DNA of 36,129 bases from Candidatus Fibrimonas sp. (lineage in GTDB: Bacteria > Fibrobacterota > Fibrobacteria > Fibrobacterales > Fibrobacteraceae), in NCBI GenBank assembly GCA_031273195.1, contig JAISSJ010000172.1, positions 1 to 36,129 of the forward strand. The letters are read 5' to 3'. Each line of letters opens with the position of its first letter. Position 1 is the stretch's first letter. Below are positions 6,798 to 14,421 of the stretch, piece by piece. The position numbers were made by a program, and so were the translations under genes. Below the pieces are notes generated by a model. That model saw nothing but the letters and a program-made list of their open reading frames with translations. It had not been told where the DNA came from and made no database searches.

Positions 6798-9700
6798 ATG
6801 CCCTTAGAACCCAACAACAGCATAGGCCTTGTGCAACAAAAGGACTTTGTCTTTCGCTCCGAGCATGGCTTTGTTCTGGAAAGCGGCGATGTTTTGCCGG
6901 AGTTAGCGGTTCGCTACGAAACCTACGGGGATTTCAGGGAGGGGGCTGCTCCGGTTGTCTGGATTTGCTGCCCCTTTACCACAGATGCCCACGCCGCCGG
7001 CCTGCACGAAGAAAACGAGCCTAAATCCATTGGCTGGTGGGATGCTATGATAGGCCCCGGCAAACCTATAAATACGGACATATTTTTTGTTGTTTGCAGC
7101 AATAATCTGGGCGGCTGCAAAGGGACAACCGGCCCCACCTCCATAGACCCCCGCACAGGCAAGCCCTACGGCTCAAAATTCCCTCGCATAACAATAGGCG
7201 ATATGGTGAATGCGCAAAAAAAACTCGCAGACCATCTGGAAATAAAAAAGCTCTTCGCCGTAATCGGCGGTTCAATGGGCGGGTTCCAAGCCATTACCTG
7301 GGCCTTGGAATACCCGGATTTTGTTGAGCGGTGCGCACTCATAGCCAGCGGAACAAGGCTTTCCGCACAGGCTCTCGGCTTTGAAATAGTCGGGCGAAAA
7401 ATCATTTTAGACGATGAAAATTTTAACGGCGGAGATTATACCGAGCAAAAAAAACCCTCCAACGGCCTGGCAAATGCCCGCAAAATTGCGCACATCACCT
7501 ACCTTTCGGCGGAATCAATGCGAAACCGTTTTGACAATGCGAAAAATTTGCCAAAAGACCCCGGAAATTTTTACACCGGGTCTGCCCTTGAAAACTACCT
7601 GGGCCATCAGGGTGAAAAATTTGTGAACCGTTTTGATGCAAACAGCTACCTGCACCTCACATGGGCTATGGATAATTTCAACCTGGAGGAGAAATACGGT
7701 TCTTTGGAAAATGCGGTTGCCCGTGCAAATGCGGAATTTCTATGCGTTCATTTGAGCAGCGACTGGCTGTTCACGCCGGATGAATCCTACAGGCTGACCT
7801 TTGCGCTTTTGAACCAGAAAAAGATTGTGAGCAGCGTTGAGCTGAACACCAATTTAGGGCACGATGGCTTTTTGCTGGAAACCAACGATTTGGGAAGTTT
7901 GCTATCCCGGTTTTTGGATGTTCGCTCGGTTGAACGCCGCGATGAAAATTATACCAGCCGAGTGTTTATAAGCACAGAAGAAATAAGCCGCATTTCCGCC
8001 CTTATACCGCAAAATGCAAGTGTTTTGGACATAGGCTGCGGAGACGGCTGCCTGCTCCACGCCTTATGGCGGGAGAAAAAAGCTGTGGGCGTGGGCTTTG
8101 ACCGTTCCTTTAAGGGAGTTCTGCATTGCCTGGATTTCAACGTGCCTGTTATTCAAAAGGATTTGGATAAGGAAGGGCTTTCTCAAATATCGGATAGCAG
8201 CTTTGATTTTGTGATTTTCAACAGAACTCTTCAGGAAACGCAAAACCCAAGAGAGGTTCTGCTAGAGATTCTGCGCATAGGCAAACAGGCTGTTGTGACT
8301 TTTCCGAATTTTGGGAATTGGATTGTTCGCAAAGCCCTTGCGTTTAACGGACGTATGCCAAAGAGCAAGTTTTTGCCCCACGAATGGTACAACACCCCAA
8401 ACATCCATCTTTTTACCCTGAGCGATTTTATCACGCTTTGCGAAAAAGACCATATCCATATCAAAAAACTGGAATTTGCAAACAGCAACGTATTGAGCAA
8501 ACTTTTAACCGCAATCGGATTTAAAAATTCCGGAGCGGAACAGGTGGTAGCGGTTATTGAAAAGCTAAACCCCGAACCTACGGACACCATTGCCGTTTTG
8601 GATTTTGGCGGCCAATATGCGCATTTAATAGCAAACCGAATCAGAAGGCTAGGCGTTTTTACCCGCATCTTTTCGCCTAATAGCTCCGTAGAGTTTTTGA
8701 AAGGCGTGAAAGGCATTGTTTTTAGCGGCGGCCCCATGAGCGTTTACGAAAAAAATGCTCCGGCATTCAACAAGGCGATTTTAAACATAAATGTTCCAAA
8801 GCTGGGAATTTGCTACGGCCACCACCTTATAGCGCAAAGCCTTGGCGGCAAAGTGACCCCTGAAAAAGTAAAGGAATACGGCATAGCGAATTTGGAAATT
8901 GCAAACGAAGAAAGCCCTCTCCTGAAAAACATTCCCGCAAAAAGCCAAGTGTGGATGAGCCACGGAGACAATGTTTCAAAACTTCCAAACGGTTTTAAAG
9001 TCGCAGCAAGCACAAGCGACTGCGAATTTGCCGCAGTGGAAAATCCACATAAAAAAATCTACGGCATTCAGTTTCACCCGGAAGTTACGCACAGCGAATT
9101 TGGCGAACAGCTTTTGGAAAACTTTGCCGTGAATATATGCAAATGCAAAAAGTTTTGGAGCGTTAAAAACTATTTGCCGCAAATAAGCGAAAAAATGATT
9201 GAAGCGGCAAAAAACAAAAAGGTATTTTTGCTGGTGAGCGGCGGCGTGGATTCCACCGTAGCTTTTGTGCTTTTGAACAGGGTTTTGGGCAGCGAAAGGG
9301 TTTTGGGGTTGCACATAGACAACGGCTTAATGAGGCAGAACGAGAGCCGCCAGGTGATGGATTATTTGCAAAAAGAGGGCATGAACAATCTGAAAATTTG
9401 CGATGCAAGCGAGGATTTTCTGGCCGCATTGAAGGGCGTAACCGAGCCGGAAAAAAAGCGCAAAATAATAGGCGAAACCTTTCTAAAGGTTAAAGACAGC
9501 GAAATGCGGCGGCTCTCGCTCAACGAAGATGAATGGCTAATAGCTCAGGGCACCATTTATCCTGACACCATTGAGAGCGGCGGAACGGAAAATGCGGATG
9601 TGATAAAAACCCATCACAACCGTGTGCAGGGCGTTTTGGACTTGCAAAAAAAAGGCTTGCTGCTGGAACCGCTTGCAGACCTCTACAAAGACGAGGTGAG

Positions 9701-10376
9701 GTATTTGGGCGAAAGCCTTGGCATACCGCATGAGCTTGTATGGCGGCATCCCTTCCCCGGCCCAGGGCTTGGGGTTCGCTTGCTGTGCAGCGATGGAAAA
9801 GCCGCCGGCAAAACGCTGGACGAAATCCCTGAATTGAAAAACGCTTTGAGCGAAGCCGCATTGAAAGGGCGGTTGCTACCCATAAAAAGCGTGGGTGTTC
9901 AAGGAGATGCGAGAACTTACGCTCAACCCTTGCTGCTGGAGAGCGAACTCCCCTGGCAAATTCTGGAAAGGCACAGCACGGCTTTGATAAATCGCTTTGC
10001 GGAGATTAACCGTTTGGCATGGCTGGTAGGGCATATTGCGGATTCGCCTCCGGAGCCTGCGAAGCTGTATTGCGAAAAAAACGCCCTTGACCAGCTCAGG
10101 GCTTTTGATGCTATTTGCAATGAATTTTTATTTGAAAATAATTTGTACGATAAAATATGGCAAATGCCTGTTGTTTTGCTTCCGCTAAAAATCGCAGACA
10201 AGCCCTGCGTTCTTATGCGCCCCGTGAACAGCGCAGAGGCTATGACGGCAAATTTTGCGAAGATAGACCAGAATCTGCTTAAAAACAAGTTGTGGCCAAG
10301 GCTAAAAGAAGCCGGCGCAGGTGCGTTGTTCTATGACATTACGCACAAGCCGCCAGCGACTATTGAGTGGGAGTAG
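6798..10376 (+). CDS. MetX-MetW-GuaA triple fusion: homoserine O-acetyltransferase / MetW / GMP synthase
   Basis: One uninterrupted 1192-residue ORF with three complete enzymes. Residues 1-375: MetX alpha/beta-hydrolase-fold homoserine acyltransferase with triad Ser159 (GGSMGG), Asp322 (SSDWLFTPDE) and His355 (GHDGF). Residues about 385-590: MetW, a SAM-methyltransferase-fold partner of MetX (DIGCGDG 411-417, FPNFGNW, LPHEWYNTPNIH). Residues about 596-1192: glutamine-hydrolysing GMP synthase with class I amidotransferase Cys672 (GICYGHH), His760 and Glu762 (FHPE), PP-loop SGGVDS (814-819), and C-terminal THKPPATIEWE. Metabolic roles are O-acylhomoserine synthesis for methionine and XMP to GMP. 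MetX-MetW fusions are known; GuaA attached to them is unfamiliar to me. No ATG, GTG or TTG start or ribosome site occurs at the MetW-GuaA joint (about 8570-8595), arguing against two genes merged by a sequencing slip. The start is supported by TTTTCTAAATTCCC upstream. Confidence 0.93.
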   Translation: MPLEPNNSIGLVQQKDFVFRSEHGFVLESGDVLPELAVRYETYGDFREGAAPVVWICCPFTTDAHAAGLHEENEPKSIGWWDAMIGPGKPINTDIFFVVCSNNLGGCKGTTGPTSIDPRTGKPYGSKFPRITIGDMVNAQKKLADHLEIKKLFAVIGGSMGGFQAITWALEYPDFVERCALIASGTRLSAQALGFEIVGRKIILDDENFNGGDYTEQKKPSNGLANARKIAHITYLSAESMRNRFDNAKNLPKDPGNFYTGSALENYLGHQGEKFVNRFDANSYLHLTWAMDNFNLEEKYGSLENAVARANAEFLCVHLSSDWLFTPDESYRLTFALLNQKKIVSSVELNTNLGHDGFLLETNDLGSLLSRFLDVRSVERRDENYTSRVFISTEEISRISALIPQNASVLDIGCGDGCLLHALWREKKAVGVGFDRSFKGVLHCLDFNVPVIQKDLDKEGLSQISDSSFDFVIFNRTLQETQNPREVLLEILRIGKQAVVTFPNFGNWIVRKALAFNGRMPKSKFLPHEWYNTPNIHLFTLSDFITLCEKDHIHIKKLEFANSNVLSKLLTAIGFKNSGAEQVVAVIEKLNPEPTDTIAVLDFGGQYAHLIANRIRRLGVFTRIFSPNSSVEFLKGVKGIVFSGGPMSVYEKNAPAFNKAILNINVPKLGICYGHHLIAQSLGGKVTPEKVKEYGIANLEIANEESPLLKNIPAKSQVWMSHGDNVSKLPNGFKVAASTSDCEFAAVENPHKKIYGIQFHPEVTHSEFGEQLLENFAVNICKCKKFWSVKNYLPQISEKMIEAAKNKKVFLLVSGGVDSTVAFVLLNRVLGSERVLGLHIDNGLMRQNESRQVMDYLQKEGMNNLKICDASEDFLAALKGVTEPEKKRKIIGETFLKVKDSEMRRLSLNEDEWLIAQGTIYPDTIESGGTENADVIKTHHNRVQGVLDLQKKGLLLEPLADLYKDEVRYLGESLGIPHELVWRHPFPGPGLGVRLLCSDGKAAGKTLDEIPELKNALSEAALKGRLLPIKSVGVQGDARTYAQPLLLESELPWQILERHSTALINRFAEINRLAWLVGHIADSPPEPAKLYCEKNALDQLRAFDAICNEFLFENNLYDKIWQMPVVLLPLKIADKPCVLMRPVNSAEAMTANFAKIDQNLLKNKLWPRLKEAGAGALFYDITHKPPATIEWE

Positions 10377-10408
10377 AAATTTTTTCTCTTTTTTCCTTAA
10401 AAAAAAAC

Positions 10409-10414
10409 TATATT
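10409..10414 (+). promoter_or_regulatory. -10 box (TATATT) of the GH9 gene
   Basis: TATATT lies 6 nt before the ATG at 10421, after an A-rich and T-rich tract. If used as a -10 element, transcription would begin at or next to the start codon. Confidence 0.45.
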
Positions 10415-10420
10415 ATATAT

Positions 10421-12151
10421 ATGTATAAATTTCTTCCCTTTGCACTGCTAATTTCCCTCTCCCTGCAAAATGTCTTTGCCGAAGGAGCTTTTTCTGCCGA
10501 ACAGTATAAAAAAGCTCTTTGGATGGTAACCCGCTTCTACGGAGGGCAACGGTCAGGTATTGGGCCTAACTGGCTCATAATGGAGCACACCAATCCTGCA
10601 TACAGAACTAGCTTTACCGGGGATGCCGACGGTTCGCACAACCTTGAAGGTGGGTGGTTTGACTGTGGTGACCATGTGACTTTTGGACATACGTTCTACT
10701 ACGCAACATATATGCTGGCGAAAGCGTATGATGAATTCCCAAAAGGCTTTTACGACTTGTATCACGGGAAAGATTACAGCGACTACATGGCATCCCAAGA
10801 TTGGAGCATTGAAGGGGGGTCGCCGAACAGGATGCCTGACTTGCTTGAAGAACTCAAGTATGCCACCGACTGGATAATCAAGGCTACGCCTAACGCCAAT
10901 ACATTTTATTATGAAAAGGGAGAAGGCGGGCCGGATCACAACACTTGGGTTACTGCCGGAAAGATGTCAACCCAGCCGGTTAGCGACGGTGGCGAACCAC
11001 GCAAGATGTGGAAAAATCCCAACGATGGACACATGGCCTCCTACGCTGCAGCGGCAATGGCCATTATGTCCAGGATTTACCGCGAACATGACCCGGATTA
11101 TGCTGATTTGAGTCTTGCTCATGCGAAGAATGCCTACGGTTATGCTAAACCGCGCAAGGAACAGTCTGCAGGTGCGGGATCTGGCGGTTACTACGGTGAA
11201 GGCAAGAAAGGCGTCGCATTTGTCATAGCTGCCTCCGAGATGTTCTTAACGACCGGTGAATCCACATACAAAAACGATATTGATGAAAGCAAATTAACCG
11301 ACCATGGCTGGGGGCTTGATTACGCAAATCCCAACGACCTTGCCGTTTACTCGGCAGCAATGGCAATGTCTGAAAAGAGAAATACCCACCTCGAATTTTT
11401 ACGCACAACTTTCATAAACAGGTTCACTGGCCAGATAAATGATGAAAAGGTTTCAACCGTAGGCAACTCTGGCTGGGGTGCATTGCGTTACCCCGCTAAC
11501 CACGCATTCATTGCAGCTCTCTACTCCAAGGCAAAGGATATAACCGACTATGACCAGTTTATCTTCGATCAAGTAGATTACATTCTTGGCAATAATAAGT
11601 CAGGCCAATCGTTTATCGTAGGGTTTTGCGAAAGCTGCAAAAAGCAAGCCACCAAACCTCACCACAGGAATGTATATCTTAGGGATGACAACCCATCCAA
11701 CAATGAACAAAACAGCATGACTATCCCCGAAAGGAATAAATACTTTGGATATATGGTAGGCGGAAGTTTTAAATCCAGCGATTACAATAATGACATCAAT
11801 CAATACCAATACACCGAGGGCGGCATAGATTACAACGCCGGCCTTCTCGGTGCCCTCGCCTACATAGTTTCCAAGGTTGCGCCTGCTCCGGACATACCTC
11901 CTATAACACCGGAACCACCGGATCCTCCGGACCCAGAACCAGAACCGATAATATCCGCGCCAAATAAAATCAATTCCCCAAGCCCCGTTATACGCTTCAC
12001 GGGAGCTTATGTATTCCCCGCCCAAAACAAAAGTTTCACCGTAAAAATCTTCAATTTAAAAGGCGATGTTGTTTCCGTGATCAAAAGCAACGGGCAAGCG
12101 GTCAAATTCGTTCCGCCGAATTTTGGAGTTTATTATGCGGTAAATTTATAA
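10421..12151 (+). CDS. Glycoside hydrolase family 9 endoglucanase (secreted cellulase)
   Basis: A 576-residue secreted enzyme that cleaves beta-1,4-glucan in cellulose with inversion. Signal peptide at 1-20, then a GH9 (alpha/alpha)6-barrel starting directly at SAEQYKKALW without an N-terminal Ig or CBM. Visible motifs: FDCGDHVTFG with Asp81 and Asp84 (nucleophile-water base), KPHHRNVY (His414, His415, Arg416), and TEGGIDYNAGLLGAL with proton donor Glu466. A Pro/Glu/Asp linker (about 490-508) leads to a 60-residue C-terminal module (FTVKIFNLKGDVVSVIKSNG, ending FGVYYAVNL) resembling type IX secretion sorting domains. The ATG at 10421 is chosen over an in-frame ATG at 10367, which would overlap the fusion gene and place residues before the signal peptide. 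Confidence 0.93.
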   Translation: MYKFLPFALLISLSLQNVFAEGAFSAEQYKKALWMVTRFYGGQRSGIGPNWLIMEHTNPAYRTSFTGDADGSHNLEGGWFDCGDHVTFGHTFYYATYMLAKAYDEFPKGFYDLYHGKDYSDYMASQDWSIEGGSPNRMPDLLEELKYATDWIIKATPNANTFYYEKGEGGPDHNTWVTAGKMSTQPVSDGGEPRKMWKNPNDGHMASYAAAAMAIMSRIYREHDPDYADLSLAHAKNAYGYAKPRKEQSAGAGSGGYYGEGKKGVAFVIAASEMFLTTGESTYKNDIDESKLTDHGWGLDYANPNDLAVYSAAMAMSEKRNTHLEFLRTTFINRFTGQINDEKVSTVGNSGWGALRYPANHAFIAALYSKAKDITDYDQFIFDQVDYILGNNKSGQSFIVGFCESCKKQATKPHHRNVYLRDDNPSNNEQNSMTIPERNKYFGYMVGGSFKSSDYNNDINQYQYTEGGIDYNAGLLGALAYIVSKVAPAPDIPPITPEPPDPPDPEPEPIISAPNKINSPSPVIRFTGAYVFPAQNKSFTVKIFNLKGDVVSVIKSNGQAVKFVPPNFGVYYAVNL

Positions 12152-12165
12152 TTCTATCTTTACCC
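12152..12165 (+). promoter_or_regulatory. Start-proximal -10-like motif of murD
   Basis: TTCTATCTTTACCC starts right after the GH9 stop codon and ends 4 nt before the murD ATG. It matches the recurring start motif and suggests murD has its own promoter rather than depending on the cellulase gene. Confidence 0.45.
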
Positions 12166-12169
12166 GAAT

Positions 12170-13402
12170 ATGCATGAACCCGTTGGAATTTTAGGTTTTG
12201 GGGTGGAAGGAAAAAGCACCCTGAAATTCTTGAAAAATAAAGGCATAAAGGAAATCCTCATCTTTGACAAAAGCGATGGCGAAAATTATTTAAATAATTT
12301 ATCCGCCTGCAAAACGATTATCCGCTCCGCAGGTGTTTATCCCCTGCAAAAGGAAATTTTAGACGCACAGGCAAAAGGAGCGGAGCTAACAAGCCAAATA
12401 GAACTCTTTTTTGAACTGTATCCGCCTGCTCAAATCATCGGCGTCACTGGTACGCTTGGAAAAGGCACTTGCGTTTCCATGATCGCTCACTGCCTTAAAG
12501 CATTGAATATCAAACATTCGGTTGGCGGAAATTTTGGCGTTCCCGCTTTGGATTTATTGCAAGAGCAAAATCCCATAGTTGTTTTGGAACTGAGTTCATT
12601 TCAGCTTATGACGCTTGGAATTTCCCCGCACATCGGGGTTGTTCTGCAAACAACAAGCGAACATCTGGACTGGCACACATCTGTTGAGCAATACAGAGAC
12701 GCAAAAGCAAATCTGGTGCGCTGGCAAAAAAGAAACGACTTTTGCATTTACAACGCCGCCTCCGAAGGAGCCGTGCAAATAGCCACACAAAGCGGGGCCA
12801 TAAAAAAACCGTTTAAAACGCTCCCGCTTTCAATGGATGATTTCAAGGTAAAAGGCGAACACCAACTGCAAAACATGGCGGCTGCAACACTTGCTTTGGA
12901 GTGTGCGGGAATGGATGTTTCGCTTTGCATAGATGCTTTGAAAAGCTATGAAGGTTTGCCCTTCCGTTTGCAAAACGTAGGCACAAAAACTTTCAAAAAC
13001 AAAACCCTGGCCTTTTACAACGATTCCTATTCCACACGCCCGGAAGCAGCGATAGCCGCTGCAAAAGCCATGGACAAGCCTTTTACCATTATACTCGGCG
13101 GCTCCGAAAAGAATGCGGATTTTACGGAATTATCCCAAACACTTGCAAAAAACAACTTGCTGAAAGGGGTCGCTTTAATAGGGTTCACCGCAGAGAGAAT
13201 GCTAAAATCCCTGCAAAGCGAAAACTGCAAGGCGAATATGCAAATTTTTGAAAACCTGCAACTCGCTTTTAATTGGTGCCTGGAAAACACGGAAAACAAC
13301 GGAGCGGTTCTGCTCTCCCCCGCTTGCGCATCTTTTGGGCTGTTTGCGAATTACAAGGAGAGAGGGGAAAAATTCAATGAACTGCTGGATTCTTTGCATT
13401 AA
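12170..13402 (+). CDS. murD: UDP-N-acetylmuramoyl-L-alanine:D-glutamate ligase
   Basis: A 410-residue Mur ligase adding D-Glu to UDP-MurNAc-L-Ala in peptidoglycan synthesis. Domain order is right: N-terminal Rossmann-like domain (VGILGFGVEGKSTLKF, RSAGVYP), central ATPase domain (VVLELSSFQL, SEHLDWHTSVEQYRDAKANL with the lysine expected to be carbamylated, HQLQNMAAA), and C-terminal domain (NDSYSTRPEAAIAA, ILGGSEKNADF, LLSPACASFGLFANYKERG). Oddity: the P-loop reads GTLGKGT (residues 94-100), where MurD normally has GTNGK(S/T)T; the Lys and final Thr are kept. Slightly shorter than the usual 430-450 residues. It stands alone here rather than in the usual dcw cluster. Confidence 0.88.
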   Translation: MHEPVGILGFGVEGKSTLKFLKNKGIKEILIFDKSDGENYLNNLSACKTIIRSAGVYPLQKEILDAQAKGAELTSQIELFFELYPPAQIIGVTGTLGKGTCVSMIAHCLKALNIKHSVGGNFGVPALDLLQEQNPIVVLELSSFQLMTLGISPHIGVVLQTTSEHLDWHTSVEQYRDAKANLVRWQKRNDFCIYNAASEGAVQIATQSGAIKKPFKTLPLSMDDFKVKGEHQLQNMAAATLALECAGMDVSLCIDALKSYEGLPFRLQNVGTKTFKNKTLAFYNDSYSTRPEAAIAAAKAMDKPFTIILGGSEKNADFTELSQTLAKNNLLKGVALIGFTAERMLKSLQSENCKANMQIFENLQLAFNWCLENTENNGAVLLSPACASFGLFANYKERGEKFNELLDSLH

Positions 13403-13410
13403 GGTAAAAT

Positions 13411-13482
13411 ATGAAAAAACGCTACATAAACCGCATTTTACATACCAAAAACGCAGTGATTTACTGCAAAAACCATATTTAA
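13411..13482 (+). pseudogene. Probable N-terminal remnant of an AAA/DUF4143 ATPase
   Basis: A 23-residue ORF, MKKRYINRILHTKN..., resembles the first residues of AAA_14/DUF4143 ATPases, which begin with a short basic segment before the P-loop. It is in the same reading frame as the DUF4143 ORF at 13522, separated from it by a single TAA (13480-13482) and 13 codons. The P-loop and Walker B region normally lying between are absent, suggesting an internal deletion. Confidence 0.4.
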
Positions 13483-13521
13483 GCTAAAAAATACTATACT
13501 GATTTTCACACGCTTTATCCT

Positions 13522-14283
13522 GTGAATTTTCATGAATTCTTGCTTGCAAACGGCGAGGATTTGCTGTGTGAACAACTGGAAAATTTGCCCGCAACCAAGC
13601 CGGTTCCTGCAGCTTTTGTGGAAAAACTGGATGCTATTCTGCAAAAAATTCTGGATAGCTATGAGTTGGATTTTGCGAAACACGCACCCGTAAACGAGTT
13701 CCCTAAACTTTCCGCAATTTGGCATTCAATTCCTGCGCAGCTTGCCAGAGAAAACGGAAAGTTTATTTTTAGCCATGTTAAAAAAGGTTTAAGGGCAAAG
13801 GATTTGGAAGATGCTTTGGAGTGGCTGTTAAGCGCAGGAATGGTTTATAAGGTAGCCAAAATAGAGAAGCCCTTTATGCCGATGTCGTCTTATGCGGATT
13901 TTTCGTATTTCAAGATTTATATGGCGGATATTGGATTGCTTAGAAGGATGTCAAAATTACCTGCGGCGGCATTTTTGGAAAGCTGCGATATTTTTAAGGA
14001 ATTTAAGGGAACGGTTACGGAAAACTATGTTCTTTGCGAATTGGTAAATAAAAGCGGCGAAGTTCCTTTTTACTGGAAATCGGGAAATTCGGCGGAGGTG
14101 GATTTTGTCATTCAAAGCGGAATGGACATTGTGCCTGTTGAGGTGAAGTCGTCCGATAATGCAAGGGTGCGCTCGCTTGCGGAATATTCAAAAAAGTATT
14201 CGCCGAACAGGACTGTAATCGCATCGTTAAGGAACGTGGGCGGGAATCATGTTCCGTTGTATTTGTTGTGGAAGGGGGTGTAA
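13522..14283 (+). CDS. DUF4143 C-terminal part of an AAA ATPase, 5'-truncated
   Basis: 253 residues from a GTG. The family are stand-alone AAA ATPases with a restriction-endonuclease-fold C terminus (DUF4143), often treated as accessory or selfish genes of unknown role. Seen here: the opening LYPVNFHEFLLANGEDLL (codons for LYP precede the GTG in frame) matches the segment just after the ATPase core; RAKDLEDALEWLLSAGMVYKV, KIYMADIGLLRR, TENYVLCEL and the nuclease-like FYWKSGNSAEVDFVIQ...VPVEVKSS follow. No Walker A or B motif is present, so ATPase activity must be lost. The true coding start is uncertain and it is probably a pseudogene. Its stop is immediately upstream of leader copy 1. Confidence 0.75.
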   Translation: MNFHEFLLANGEDLLCEQLENLPATKPVPAAFVEKLDAILQKILDSYELDFAKHAPVNEFPKLSAIWHSIPAQLARENGKFIFSHVKKGLRAKDLEDALEWLLSAGMVYKVAKIEKPFMPMSSYADFSYFKIYMADIGLLRRMSKLPAAAFLESCDIFKEFKGTVTENYVLCELVNKSGEVPFYWKSGNSAEVDFVIQSGMDIVPVEVKSSDNARVRSLAEYSKKYSPNRTVIASLRNVGGNHVPLYLLWKGV

Positions 14284-14304
14284 CGACAGTTTTTGAGCTA
14301 AACT

Positions 14305-14421
14305 CCTTGCCAAGGGCGGGATTTTTTGCTATATTTGTTAAAATTGGGTTTTTTAGGCAGTTTATGAAGGGATTTAAGGCATTGAAGAAATTGACTTGGC
14401 TGCCTTTGGCGGTAGCTCCTC
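14305..14421 (+). repeat. Leader repeat copy 1: promoter plus first codons
   Basis: First of three homologous segments of about 117 bp. It holds -35 TTGCCA (14307-14312), 17-nt spacer, -10 TATATT (14330-14335), an untranslated stretch of 28 nt, and the first codons MKGFKALKKLTWLPLAVAP. The other copies are at 17167-17283 and 19655-19771. Confidence 0.85.
14307..14335 (+). promoter_or_regulatory. Promoter of the GLUG-repeat gene (leader copy 1)
   Basis: TTGCCA and TATATT spaced by 17 nt, preceded and followed by sequence conserved in the two other leader copies (CCTTGCCAAG, TTTTTTGCTATATTT). The start codon follows 28 nt after the -10, so unlike most genes here this mRNA would have a real 5' leader. 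Confidence 0.65.

Noticed and set aside
10376-10410. Rho-independent terminator after the fusion gene
   Set aside because: There is a T-rich run but no GC-rich stem before it; no convincing intrinsic terminator was found anywhere in the window.
10367-10420. Upstream start for the GH9 enzyme
   Set aside because: Overlaps the end of the fusion gene and would put residues before a good signal peptide.
14268-14363. Upstream in-frame start for the GLUG protein
   Set aside because: Would translate the TTGCCA/TATATT promoter and overlap the preceding gene; the leader starts at 14364 in line with the two other copies.
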